Source: Baffinella frigidus
Taxonomy: Eukaryota > Cryptophyceae > Cryptomonadales > Baffinellaceae
Direction: 5' to 3'
Length of the DNA stretch: 10,027 nucleotides
Assembly: GCA_026770585.1 (NCBI GenBank)
Contig: MU646543.1
Location: 520,333 to 530,359 of the forward strand
The notes below the pieces were generated by a model, which worked only from the letters and a program-made list of their open reading frames with translations, had not been told where the DNA came from and made no database searches. The first letter of the stretch is position 1, and each line of letters begins with the position of its first letter. Below are positions 5,001 through 9,870 of this stretch, one piece after another. Both the position numbers and the translations under genes were made by a program.

Positions 5001-7695
5001 GATTTCGTAAAGAGTTCGTAAAGATTTCGTGAGGGATCCGTCAGGGTCTCATGAGGGTTTCATGAGGGTTTCATGAGGGTTTCATGAGGGTTGAGTAAGG
5101 GGTTGGTAAGGGGTGTGGTGAGGGTTTATTAAGGGTTTGGTAGGGGTTGGGTAGGGGTTGGGTAAGGGTGTAGGGTGTACCTCAAGCAGGAGTTAGCCAG
5201 GGCCTAGGGTGCACCTCGAGCGTGAGTCAGCAAGGGTGTAGGGTGTACCTCGAGGAGGAACGCCCGCAGCGCATCCGGCGTCCCCGCAACAGCGTTTCGT
5301 AAGGGTTTGGTCAGGGTCTGGTAAGGGATTCGTAAGGGGTTGTCATTTGTTTAGTAAGGATTTGGTAGGGATGTGGTAAGGGGTGTGGTAAGGGTTTGGT
5401 ACGGGGGTTGGTACGGGGTTTGGTAACGGTTTGGTAAGGGATTCGTAAGGGGTTGGCATTTGTTTAGCAAGGATTTGGTAAGGATTTGGTAAGGGGTTTG
5501 GTAAGGGATTCGTAAGGGTTTGGCATTTGTTTAGTAAGAATTTGGTAGGGATGTGGTAAGGGGTTTGGTAAGGGATTCGTAAGGGTTTGGCAAGGGTGTA
5601 GTAAGGATTTGGTAAGGGTTTAGTAAGGATTTTGGTAAGGGTTTAGCAAGGGTGTAGGGTGTACCTCGAGGAGGAACGCCCGCAGCGCATCCGGCGTCCG
5701 CGCCGCCAAGCCTCCTGGCGTCCCCACCACCATGCCCGGCGTCCCCGCCGCCAAGCCGGGCGTCCCCGCCACAGCGCCCCCAGCCTTCAGGGGGGTGTCG
5801 GCGTCGCGCTCCTCGGCAGGTGCGGTGGGGAGCGCGTCGGTGGCCTGGGAGGGCGGCTCTGACGAGGCCGCCACGGCGGGGGAGCCCAGCACGCCGCCTG
5901 ATTGGGGTTTGGGGTTTGGGGTTTGGGGTGTCGGGTTTAGCGGCTTCAGCGGTAGGGTTCACGTGCTGGCGCTCCCCGCGCGTTTTTTTTCTTGCGGTTT
6001 GTGAAAACAGCGGACCCACGAGGGGGGGGGGAGGGGGCTGCTCGCGCGGGAGGACGCGTGTGACCCCCGGCAGATTTGGGCCACCCCAGCTGAACGGCCG
6101 CACGCGTGAACCGTGGGGTGGGAACCCTCCACTCCTCTTCCCGGCTCCAACAGCGCCAACGGCGAGAGGGGACGCAACGTTGGTACGCCCCTGCATCCTG
6201 CATTGGTGGGGGCTGAACCCTCGCTCCTGAACCCTGGAGCCGAACCCTGGATCCTGAACCCTGGAGCCTTGAGGGGCGGGGGGGTTCTGCGCGCGTGAAC
6301 CTTGGTGTGGGAACCCGAGGCCCCCCTCCACTCCACCCGGCGCCAACAGCGCCAACGGACGCCGCCCGCGCACAAACACCGTGCGGCAGCGCTGCCTCCC
6401 TCGCCCACAACGGTAGCGCCACCGGTGTGGGTGTGCTTTGACGACGTGCCAGTGCTACCGTGTGTGCCCCCGCGGAGGCGCGCAATCACCCCAGGTGCAT
6501 GTTTGGGCGGGGAGGCCTGGATCGCAAAAAAAAACCTCTCTGAGAGGGGCGGGCGGCTCCAACAGCGCCGACGGTGGGAGGGCCAACGGGGGGCGGGGCG
6601 GGGGGGGTACGGATCTGGGCGCGGATCTGGTTCGCGAGGTCGTCGACCGTCTTCTCCTGCGGCGCGCTCTCCTCCATGGCCGCGCTCTTCTCCTCGGGGG
6701 CGCTCTCGCTCGCCGCGGCACTCGCCTCCTCGGCGGGGGTGGTGTCGGCCTGCGGTGCGGCGGGGTCGACCGACTTGCGCTTCTCCTGCAGGAGGGCGCT
6801 GTCACTTTCTGGTGGTGTCTAGGCGCTACGGGCACCTGGACTTTCGTGCGATGCGCTGCATGAGAGGGCGCTGTCGCGTGCGTGCATGCAGCGCTCGGAG
6901 CTGCGCGCCAGCCCCGCCCGTCCTGGGAGCGCGAGCAGCCGCGCCCTCCACTGCGCGCCAGCTCTCCAAAACGAGGGATTCTCGATACTGCGGGTAGAAG
7001 GGTTGAGACAGCCTTGCTGCTGCTGAATGTAACGTGGCCAAGGACACCGCCAGCGCTCGCACGCAGGGGGCGGGAGACAACGCGCCGGGGATTAGAAATG
7101 GCGCCACACCTCTTCCATCTCGCTCGCCAGCTCGTGCCACACAGCCTCGGGGAGGCGCGGCGGCGGCAGCTTCTTGCCGCACTTGATCGGGGTCGTGAAG
7201 CGCTTCTTGAGCGCGGGGTCGGTCGCCTCCTGGGCATCAAGGACCTCCGACAGGTGGGGGAGGGTAGTGTCCGAATCGGTCTTGAACCTCTGGCGCAGCG
7301 CGAGCACCTTTGCCTGCAGGAGGGGGGCAGGCGTGGTGAGTGACCAGATGGCACTCAGCGCACAAAGCTGGGGCGGGGCTGGGGCTGGTCGGTACCTGCT
7401 TGTCATGCGTGGACTCGCCGGCAACAAGGAGCGCCGGAGGGGTCGCCACGGTGATGTCGGGCAGCGCCAGCGAGCGGAGGACGCCCGAGTCGCGCACACG
7501 GAACATCACCTCGTCGTCATCCTCCTCCACAAATTTGTAGTCGTCGCCACTCTGCCAGACAGCGGGAGGGGGGGTCGCGTCGGGATCGAACCCGGCTTTC
7601 CCCGTGGAGTTGGGCGCTGTCCTACCGCCTGTCGCTGGGGACCGCAGGTTTGCGGACACCTCCCGCAGCGGGGACCGCATGTCGGATGCGTCCAT
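416..7695 (-). CDS. Multi-exon gene for a low-complexity Cys-module repeat protein (3' end outside window)
   Basis: Seen: twelve minus-strand exons, joined at GT...AG borders, give a continuous 2931-nt frame (977 codons) with no stop. Eleven borders are phase 0 or matched phase 1. The start is an ATG at 7695 in the context CCACCATGG. Domains in order: an acidic N-terminal region without a recognised family (residues 1-168); Ala/Pro/Glu-rich spacers; a Glu/Met-rich segment ending in a partial UBA-like helix (near 400-425); four Cys modules of the form CIRRAGC-x-C-x2-C, each followed by a TLADVV-like stretch; and a Lys/Pro/Ala tail. The four cysteines per module (C-x5-C-x-C-x2-C) could bind zinc; this is inference. 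I do not recognise the family, and no catalytic motif is visible. Nuclear or chromatin-related work would fit the H1-like tail and the divergent Tudor neighbour, but this is speculative. The weakest join is exon 2 to exon 3; if it is not used, a 173-residue protein ends at 7092. Confidence 0.6.
512..833 (-). repeat. Intron 11: TTTAGGG tract and two decayed exon-12 copies
   Basis: This 322-nt intron holds near-perfect TTTAGGG units on the plus strand (about 764-818), shorter tracts near 606-680, and two degraded copies of exon 12 (690-739 with acceptor mutated to AAT; 553-602 with a good CGCAG acceptor but no donor). On the coding strand the repeats read CCCTAAA. Confidence 0.65.
764..818. repeat. 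Interstitial telomere-type TTTAGGG tract
   Basis: About seven to eight TTTAGGG units with a single TTTGGGG variant near the right end, inside intron 11. Same orientation as the tract in intron 8. Confidence 0.85.
834..971 (-). CDS. Exon 11, second half of Cys module 4 and Lys/Ala linker
   Basis: A 138-nt exon, 46 codons, phase 0 (ACACCCAG|GGG; AAG|GTACCC). It begins GCTCPDCDVNAGLTLADVV and ends AKPAAKRLSK, changing from acidic to basic character. The first 44 nt plus the acceptor flank are duplicated exactly (51 nt) at 1109-1159, inside the preceding intron. The exon end AAGGTACCCGC is nearly repeated at the start of exon 12 (AAGGTGCCCGC). Confidence 0.68.
972..1351 (-). repeat. Intron 10: duplicated exon-11 edge and short direct repeats
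   Basis: The intron contains an exact 51-nt copy (1109-1159) of the exon 11 start and its acceptor (928-978). A 22-nt element beginning GCATGTCAACTTA occurs at 985 and 1083, and a CTTAACAATAGTCCGCGAGG unit is tandem at about 993-1035. Position 1070-1078 resembles an exon end with donor. The part nearest exon 10 (about 1190-1340) is not obviously repetitive. Confidence 0.6.
1352..1441 (-). CDS. Exon 10, minimal unit: second half of module 3 plus first half of module 4
   Basis: A 90-nt exon, 30 codons, phase 0 (CACGCAG|GGG; GCG|GTACAC). It encodes GCKCQECGPMAGLTLADVV, then PAKDVVCLRRA. It is the building unit of exon 9 with the spacer almost absent, so it defines the conserved core: three Cys, the TLADVV stretch and the next CxRRA. 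The intron before it (1442-1579, 138 nt) contains no AG on the coding strand other than the acceptor itself, so the acceptor choice is unambiguous. Confidence 0.72.
1442..1579 (-). repeat. Intron 9: pure G-rich simple repeats, AG-free
   Basis: The 138-nt intron is TTGAGGG repeats followed by GTGTAGG and GTGTGGG variants on the plus strand. Read as transcript it is CCCTCAA and CCTACAC, without an internal AG. This is the cleanest example of the intron type in this gene. Confidence 0.72.
1580..1960 (-). CDS. Exon 9, second half of Cys module 2, spacer, first half of module 3
   Basis: A 381-nt exon, 127 codons, phase 0 (CATCCAG|GGG; GCG|GTACAC). It starts GCACQECAPMAGLTLADVV, continues with a Lys/Glu- then Pro/Ala/Glu-rich spacer, and ends NDGTKCIRRA. 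It therefore contributes the C-terminal half of one module and the N-terminal Cys of the next. This arrangement, module half + spacer + module half with introns always after RRA, is the repeating building unit of the gene. Confidence 0.72.
2083..2140. repeat. Interstitial telomere-type TTTAGGG tract
   Basis: About eight consecutive TTTAGGG units in the plus orientation, grading into TTTATGG. A tract of similar length lies at about 764-818. Single-copy coding sequence flanks both, so neither is a chromosome end. Confidence 0.85.
2372..2518. repeat. Tandem 21-bp repeat, seven units
   Basis: Seven units start at 2372, 2393, 2414, 2435, 2456, 2477 and 2498, each a variant of GTGCATATT followed by GTAGGGTGCAGG. 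They differ by one or two bases. Because 21 is a multiple of three, the tract looks like a coding repeat on both strands, but it lies wholly inside an intron. Confidence 0.85.
2525..2887 (-). CDS. Exon 8, Ala/Glu/Pro-rich spacer plus first half of Cys module 2
   Basis: A 363-nt exon, 121 codons, phase 0 (AAACCAG|GTC; GCG|GTAAGC, the most canonical donor of the gene). It encodes an acidic, almost pure Ala/Glu/Pro/Val stretch with VEEPVAAAVAE-type repeats and ends GGAPMACIRRA. Its 3' part is a near-identical paralogue of the exon 6 end, and a 42-nt exact copy of its edge with the donor lies downstream at 2284-2325. The acceptor is preceded by about 110 nt of CCCCAAA-type repeat without an AG. 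Confidence 0.7.
2888..3139 (-). repeat. Intron 7: TTTGGGG tract, exon-7-end copy, TTTAGGG and TCTAGGG units
   Basis: Plus-strand TTTGGGG units fill about 2891-2930, followed by GTGTGGG variants. A copy of the exon 7 3' edge with donor GTCTCG lies at 3001-3034, and TTTAGGG/TCTAGGG units at about 3040-3085. The first coding-strand AG upstream of the exon 8 acceptor is more than 100 nt away. Confidence 0.65.
3140..3223 (-). CDS. Exon 7, second half of Cys module 1
   Basis: An 84-nt exon, 28 codons, phase 0 (AATGCAG|GGG; GAGGAG|GTCTCA). It encodes GCACAECTPLADMTLADL followed by APATPKEDEE. Together with the end of exon 6 it makes C-x5-C-x-C-x2-C, the candidate zinc-binding module. The donor GTCTCA is weak compared with the others, and a near copy of the exon end with GTCTCG lies downstream at 3004-3034. 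Skipping this exon would keep the reading frame. Confidence 0.62.
3224..3650 (-). repeat. Intron 6: dead exon-7 copy, TGTCGGG tract, TTTAGGG tract
   Basis: It holds a copy of the exon 7 start with a good acceptor but an in-frame TAG (3331-3378), a TGTCGGG tract (about 3383-3430) changing to GTGTGGG (about 3430-3465), and TTTAGGG variants (about 3525-3580). The segment 3265-3330 is ordinary sequence. Confidence 0.63.
3331..3378 (-). pseudogene. Dead copy of exon 7 with an in-frame stop
   Basis: After CACCAG| it reads GCACAECAP and then TAG (3349-3351), where exon 7 continues PLADMTLADL. The DNA match resumes beyond the stop (GCCGACATGACGCT), so this is a diverged duplicate. Inclusion would truncate the protein; it is more likely skipped. 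Confidence 0.6.
3651..3998 (-). CDS. Exon 6, Ala/Pro/Ser-rich spacer plus first half of Cys module 1
   Basis: A 348-nt exon, 116 codons, phase 0 at both ends (CAACCCAG|GCC; GCG|GTACAC). It opens with AELAILEAQQ, which completes the UBA-like helix of exon 5, and continues as a disordered Pro/Ser/Ala linker with SPxK-like motifs. It ends GGAPMACIRRA, the first half of a Cys module whose other three Cys lie in exon 7. The last 88 nt are identical to the end of exon 8 except for one base, showing that this exon end was duplicated or homogenised recently. Confidence 0.7.
3999..4280 (-). repeat. Intron 5: TTATGGGG repeats and a copy of the exon 5 end
   Basis: Plus-strand TTATGGGG/TTTGGGG units run from 4005 to about 4080. 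A degenerate copy of the exon 5 edge, with GTCCCC in place of GTACCC, lies at about 4175-4199. Roughly 180 nt upstream of the exon 6 acceptor are free of AG on the coding strand. Confidence 0.63.
4281..4799 (-). CDS. Exon 5, Glu/Met-rich segment with a partial UBA-like end
   Basis: A 519-nt exon, 173 codons, phase 0 at both ends (CACACTAG|GAG; GAGGAG|GTACCC). It begins EDAATPGMACGVEEEE, is strongly acidic throughout and has a run of four Met. The end reads IGKFMEMGFSKEE; joined to exon 6 it continues AELAILEAQQ. The MGFS-x-EEAE-x-A pattern matches the first helix and loop of UBA (ubiquitin-associated) domains, but the third helix is not visible, so only a partial or degenerate UBA is suggested. 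The 5' edge of this exon is duplicated at 4898-4943 in the intron upstream. Confidence 0.68.
4800..5664 (-). repeat. Intron 4: TTTGGTAAGG-type repeat family with nested exon edges
   Basis: The longest intron (865 nt) is built of degenerate GGTTTGGTAAGG-type units. A higher-order repeat beginning GGGATTCGTAAGG and containing CATTTGTTTAG recurs at 5325, 5438 and 5505, with a shortened copy at 5572. Copies of the exon 4 end with donor lie at 5249-5283 (35 nt exact) and, strongly decayed, at 5181 and 5215. A copy of the exon 5 start with acceptor lies at 4898-4943. Confidence 0.68.
4898..4943 (-). pseudogene. Truncated copy of the exon 5 start with a CAG acceptor
   Basis: CACACCAG|GAG opens a copy reading EDAATPGMACGVDEE, matching the exon 5 start with a few changes. 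Its acceptor is closer to consensus than exon 5's own TAG. It ends at GAGGAG|GACC, where no GT donor exists. Use as a mini-exon would need a noncanonical GA donor, so a decayed duplicate is more likely. Confidence 0.6.
5665..5897 (-). CDS. Exon 4, Gly/Ala/Pro repeat segment
   Basis: A 233-nt exon encoding about 78 residues. It begins GVLGSPAVAASSEPP and contains five degenerate copies of an 8-residue AGTPG/ARTPD-type repeat (AVAGTPGLAAGTPGMVVGTP and on), ending DALRAFLLE at GAG|GTACAC, phase 0. The acceptor (CAATCAG|G) is preceded by CCCCAAA repeats. Its last 35 nt are duplicated exactly inside the following intron at 5249-5283, followed by the same GTACAC donor. The protein repeat is low complexity and no domain is recognised. 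Confidence 0.66.
5898..6610 (-). repeat. Intron 3: different repeat set (GGCTCCAACAGCG boxes, AACCCTGGA units)
   Basis: Only the acceptor end (5901-5932) has TTTGGGG units. The remainder carries three copies of a 20-bp box close to GGCTCCAACAGCGCCAACGG (6143-6162, 6339-6358, 6555-6574), two of them within a longer duplicated segment (6107-6162 and 6297-6358), and tandem AACCCTGGA units (6228-6268). Long open frames here come from the repeats and have no coding character. Confidence 0.55.
6611..6785 (-). CDS. Exon 3, acidic Ala/Glu/Ser-rich segment
   Basis: A 175-nt exon entered after CTCCTGCAG| and left at ATCC|GTACCC, phase 1. It encodes EKRKSVDPAAPQ, then an Ala/Glu/Ser-rich stretch, and ends with a helix-like VDDLANQIRAQI. 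The phase-1 exit matches the phase-1 entry of exon 4 exactly and rebuilds an Arg codon across the junction, which is good evidence the two are joined. No in-frame ATG precedes the acceptor after the upstream in-frame TAG, so this is an internal exon rather than the start of a separate gene. Confidence 0.66.
6786..7109 (-). other. Intron 2 (or spacer): no recognisable gene
   Basis: A 324-nt stretch without the G-rich repeats of the other introns. It contains short repeats such as GAGAGCTGGCG- and GCGCGCCAGC-like words. Treated as an intron joining exons 2 and 3; if exon 2 ends at its TAA instead, the first part is 3' untranslated sequence. Confidence 0.5.
7110..7313 (-). CDS. Exon 2, basic/helical segment
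   Basis: A 204-nt exon encoding 68 residues (AKVLALRQRFKTDSD ... HELASEMEE), entered after CTGCAG at phase 0. It follows an 82-nt intron (7314-7395) that shows a typical C/T-rich 3' end. The segment looks folded and less repetitive than the rest of the protein, with a Cys-Gly-Lys-Lys turn and a Trp-containing terminal helix. I end it at GAG|GTGTGG, a moderate donor that lets the frame continue at phase 0 into exon 3. Without that splice the frame reads VWRHF and stops at TAA (7092-7094), giving a complete 173-residue protein. The sequence cannot separate these options, and both isoforms may exist. Confidence 0.62.
7396..7695 (-). CDS. Exon 1, N-terminus of the Cys-module repeat protein
   Basis: A 300-nt exon encoding 100 residues that starts MDASDMRSPLREVS. 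The ATG sits in CCACCATGG, an excellent Kozak context, which decides this start over the second Met at residue 6. The segment is Ser/Pro-rich at first, then has an acidic patch (VEEDDDEVMF) followed by a more ordered-looking VLRSLALPDITVATPPALLV stretch. It ends at CAG|GTACCG, phase 0. No known domain is recognised. The region just upstream is the divergent intergenic spacer shared with the plus-strand Tudor-like gene. Confidence 0.72.
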
Positions 7696-8143
7696 GGTGG
7701 ATCTGTGGCTGAGCCTCGCAGATCGTTCGTTGTCAGAGCCCGGCAGAGCGGTGTCAGATCCTGGTCAGATCGTTGGCAGCGCCTGGCGGAGCGTAGGCAG
7801 AGTGTGACAGTGCGTTATCGGAGCCTGGAGAGCGTTGCTGACCCTGGCAGAGCGTAGCAAGCGAATCCTACCCACAAATTCAAAAATTCGAAACGGACTA
7901 AGGCCACTTTTGGGTTAGGTTGACTTTTGCAATTGGGGAGAAACCGTTACTCCAATTGTGAATAAATTGTTCGAGTAACGGTTGTTTAAAACCAATTCTT
8001 TAGAATTTAGATAAAAACGGACGGGCGCGGTCTTTGAACGTAGCTTGTCTCATCCCCTTCGAAGAGCAAGGAGGAGGGAAAGAGGTCGCTTTGCAGGGGG
8101 ATCTATCCAGTCTTTTGCGCGGTCTTGATTCCCTGGGCGAGCG
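7696..8143. promoter_or_regulatory. Divergent intergenic region, probable bidirectional promoter
   Basis: The two start codons are 448 bp apart and point away from each other. The centre (about 7870-8030) is distinctly AT-rich inside a GC-rich locus and carries inverted repeats, among them AACCGTTACTC (7942-7952) facing GAGTAACGGTT (7973-7983). A TTTAGATAAAAA stretch lies about 120 bp upstream of the plus-strand ATG. The part near the minus gene (7720-7860) has degenerate GGCAGAGCG-type repeats. No exact TATA or known factor site can be claimed. Confidence 0.5.
7942..7983. repeat. Perfect 11-bp inverted repeat in the AT-rich spacer
   Basis: AACCGTTACTC and its exact reverse complement are separated by 20 nt. 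A second, overlapping pair (CAATTGG and CCAATTG) interlocks with it, so two alternative stems are possible. The location between divergent starts suits a protein-binding or structural site. Confidence 0.6.
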
Positions 8144-8668
8144 ATGAGTGCGCGGGAGGCGCCAGATGGCGTGCTCGGGAAGCGCGTCAAGGGCCCGCTG
8201 GCGGGCGGCAAGTGGAAGAAGGACTATGTCAAGGATGAATCGCCGCGGGTGGACGTCGCTGCAGAGCCGCGCCCGGCTGGCGAGTCCCTGCCGGAGCACG
8301 CCCTCGACAGCACGCTGCTCTGGGGTGAGGGCGGGAAGCCGGAGGCCGGCGCCTGCGTCAAGGTATGACCGCCGAAACTCCCGCCTGCGCCAGGATCCCG
8401 CTCCCTCTGACGGCGCGCCCCGTCTGTGCCACCGTGCAGGTTCTCCACTCCGGCGACCGCTGGTTTGGTGGGATGATCGTGGAGGAAGGCCACGAACGCG
8501 GGCGCTGGCGCATCCTCTTTGACGACGGCGAGAGCGACTGGTACATCCTGCCACACAGGTGCGCCGCCCTGCCATCCCACCCTCGCTCCGGCTTGCCCCT
8601 TCTCCCGGCCCGCGGTGTCTAGAGCGTTGGAGGCTGGAGAGCTGGCGCTGTCGCATGGGAAGTTGTAG
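8144..8668 (+). CDS. Small three-exon gene with a Tudor-like domain
   Basis: Exons 8144-8362, 8440-8558 and probably 8623-8668 give 127 residues. Exon 1 starts MSAREAPDGVLGKRVKGPLA and ends CVK at AAG|GTATGA, phase 0. Exon 2 follows GTGCAG| and encodes VLHSGDRWFGGMIVEEG, then RWRILFDDGESDWYIL, leaving at AG|GTGCGC, phase 2. The pattern G-x-W-F/Y-x-G-x-I/V ... W-R-I-x-F-D-D-G-x-x-x-W is typical of Tudor-like (Royal family) beta-barrels, which commonly bind methylated Lys or Arg on histones or other proteins; binding here is inferred. Exon 3 is the weak part: CTAG|A is not followed by G as the other acceptors are, and it adds only ALEAGELALSHGKL and a stop. A longer gene with later exons is possible. 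It is transcribed divergently from the Cys-module gene. Confidence 0.62.
8440..8558 (+). CDS. Exon 2 of the Tudor-like gene (domain core)
   Basis: This exon carries nearly the whole recognisable domain: the aromatic WF pair, the hydrophobic strand MIVEE, the strand WRILF, the DDG turn and the closing WYILP. The intron before it is 77 nt (8363-8439), with GTATGA and GTGCAG borders. No stop interrupts the frame across it. Several positions (Trp, Phe, Trp, Tyr) could line an aromatic cage, which is typical of methyl-lysine readers, but which ones do so cannot be told from sequence. Confidence 0.68.
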
Positions 8669-8863
8669 GTGACGCAGGGATAGAAATCACGGGAGCAGCC
8701 TTGCTCATGGCAGCTCTCGTTGTGTACTGAGCAAGAGTGGATGGTTCAAGGCCCCTCCCTTCACCCGCGGGGAGTTTCTATGATCCGGCGGAGTACTTTG
8801 GGGTGTAAATCTCCAGTTCCAGGGAGACGAGCAGGGCGTGGGCCTCCCACTAGCCCTTGGAGG

Positions 8864-8970
8864 TGGCTCAAATAGTGCTCTGGGGTACTTTCGATTTACC
8901 TTGGATCGGGGCCGGATCCGACCCCGATCCAAGGTAAAATCGAAGACCATCCAGGGCACCGTTTGAGCCA
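8864..8970. repeat. Inverted repeat 1, about 107 bp
   Basis: Outer arms TGGCTCAAA (8864-8872) and TTTGAGCCA (8962-8970), with an inner near-perfect stem around ACCTTGGATCGGGG (8898-8911) and CCCCGATCCAAGGT (8922-8935) and a 10-nt centre. Between inner and outer parts the pairing continues with scattered mismatches. Confidence 0.82.
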
Positions 8971-9048
8971 CTTGGGAGGGCTGGTGCTCACCCTCCTCCT
9001 CCAGCTGCGCGTAGTTCCGACGCAGCGAGAAGCGGGCATGGGGTCTAA

Positions 9049-9195
9049 CTCTGTCCCAGTTCAATTTGGTCTCGTAGATAGAGTGCCCCCCCCCCGAAAT
9101 TTCACGGGTGAATTTCATGGGGGGGTGTCAAAATGCACCTGTGAAATTTGGGGGGGGGCACTATATCTACGAGTCCAAAGTGAACTGGGACAGAG
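9049..9195. repeat. Inverted repeat 2, about 147 bp with poly-C/poly-G arms
   Basis: Arms of about 62 nt (9049-9110 and 9133-9195) are nearly identical as reverse complements, starting CTCTGTCCCAGTTCA. Each includes GTAGATA, a run of nine or ten C (G on the other arm) and AAATTTCAC. Both strands therefore translate to a similar KLNWDR/KVNWDR-type peptide; this is a by-product of the symmetry, not evidence of a gene. Confidence 0.85.
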
Positions 9196-9286
9196 CTAGG
9201 GGGCCTGAATTTTGTCTGCTCCGCTTTCTCACGGTGCTCCTCGGTGTTCCGACACAGCACCACAAATCGAAAAAGTCAAAAACACC

Positions 9287-9333
9287 AAATCCCCTTGGAG
9301 GCCGTCGGAATCCGACGGCCTTCAAGGGGATTT
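9287..9333. repeat. Inverted repeat 3, 23-bp arms with a 1-nt centre
   Basis: AAATCCCCTTGGAGG... (9287-9309) is followed after one base by its reverse complement (9311-9333) with a single mismatch. Weaker symmetry (AAATCG on both sides) extends outward. Confidence 0.85.
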
Positions 9334-9611
9334 TTGGAGCCATTTCCCCCGATTTGCCCAGACTGTGAGGGTTGGTGGCAGGAGGGTGCAGCGGGGGAGG
9401 AGGGGGTGGGGGTAGAAAACGTGCCCCACCCTGTAGAAAGATGCTCCACATTCTCACAGTGCTCCTGAGCGCAGGCATGTCAAGGTGCTCCGCAAGCGCA
9501 CGACCTTTGGTAAGGAGTGGCAGACCTTCGTTCAGGGGCAGCAACACCCGCCGCGCTTCTCCCGCGGACAGGCACTTCCTACCCCACCCTGGACACCCTG
9601 GACACCCGGGA

Positions 9612-9720
9612 GGCAACCCAGGGGCAAATCTGAAGTCAATCTCCTACAGATGCCACCAGATTCTGGTGGTATTCGTGTGGGAATTGACTTGAGAAACCAT
9701 CGATTTGCCCATTAGTTGCC
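9612..9720. repeat. Inverted repeat 4, about 109 bp, interrupted arms
   Basis: Nested pairs share a centre near 9661: CCACCAGA/TCTGGTGG, AAGTCAAT/ATTGACTT, GGGCAAATC/GATTTGCCC and GGCAAC/GTTGCC. An insertion of about 12 nt in the right arm shifts the outer pairs. Confidence 0.75.
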
Positions 9721-9730
9721 TACAGGGTGG

Positions 9731-9869
9731 CACCAGCCACCCGAAGTTTACCAGATCGAGATATGTCACCTGTGGTAAATTTCACCAAGACTAAACCCTC
9801 AGGGTTGAGTCATGGGGGGGGGGGGTTACTCAACTCCACTCCGATCTGGTTCACTTCGGGTGGTTGGTG
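9731..9869. repeat. Inverted repeat 5, 28-bp arms
   Basis: Arms 9731-9758 and 9842-9869 match at 25 of 28 positions as reverse complements (CACCAGCCACCCGAAG...). The loop holds a smaller palindrome (AACCCTCAGGGTT), a GTTGAGT/ACTCAAC pair and a run of 12 G (9814-9825). Confidence 0.8.
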
Positions 9870-9870
9870 G

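Noticed and set aside
5531-6379. Long minus-strand frame across 5531-6379
   Set aside because: It runs through the intron 3 repeats and then exon 4 in the wrong frame. It lacks coding character, while the exon 3/exon 4 phases match by splicing.
6455-7354. Long minus-strand Arg/Pro/Ser-rich frame
   Set aside because: It is a GC-rich shadow in a different frame from exons 1-3, with composition typical of antisense or off-frame reads.
8705-9368. Two opposing peptides sharing a KxNWDR motif, as a possible transposon protein
   Set aside because: The shared motif comes solely from the two arms of inverted repeat 2; neither frame has further domain support.
9167-9692. Small genes on either strand near 9380-9690
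   Set aside because: Both strands give open frames, but without a family motif, splice signals or codon pattern to choose between them.
8864-9869. A MITE or foldback transposon made of the inverted repeats
   Set aside because: Arms of the six repeats are unrelated to one another, and I see no target-site duplications. A mobile origin is possible but not supported.
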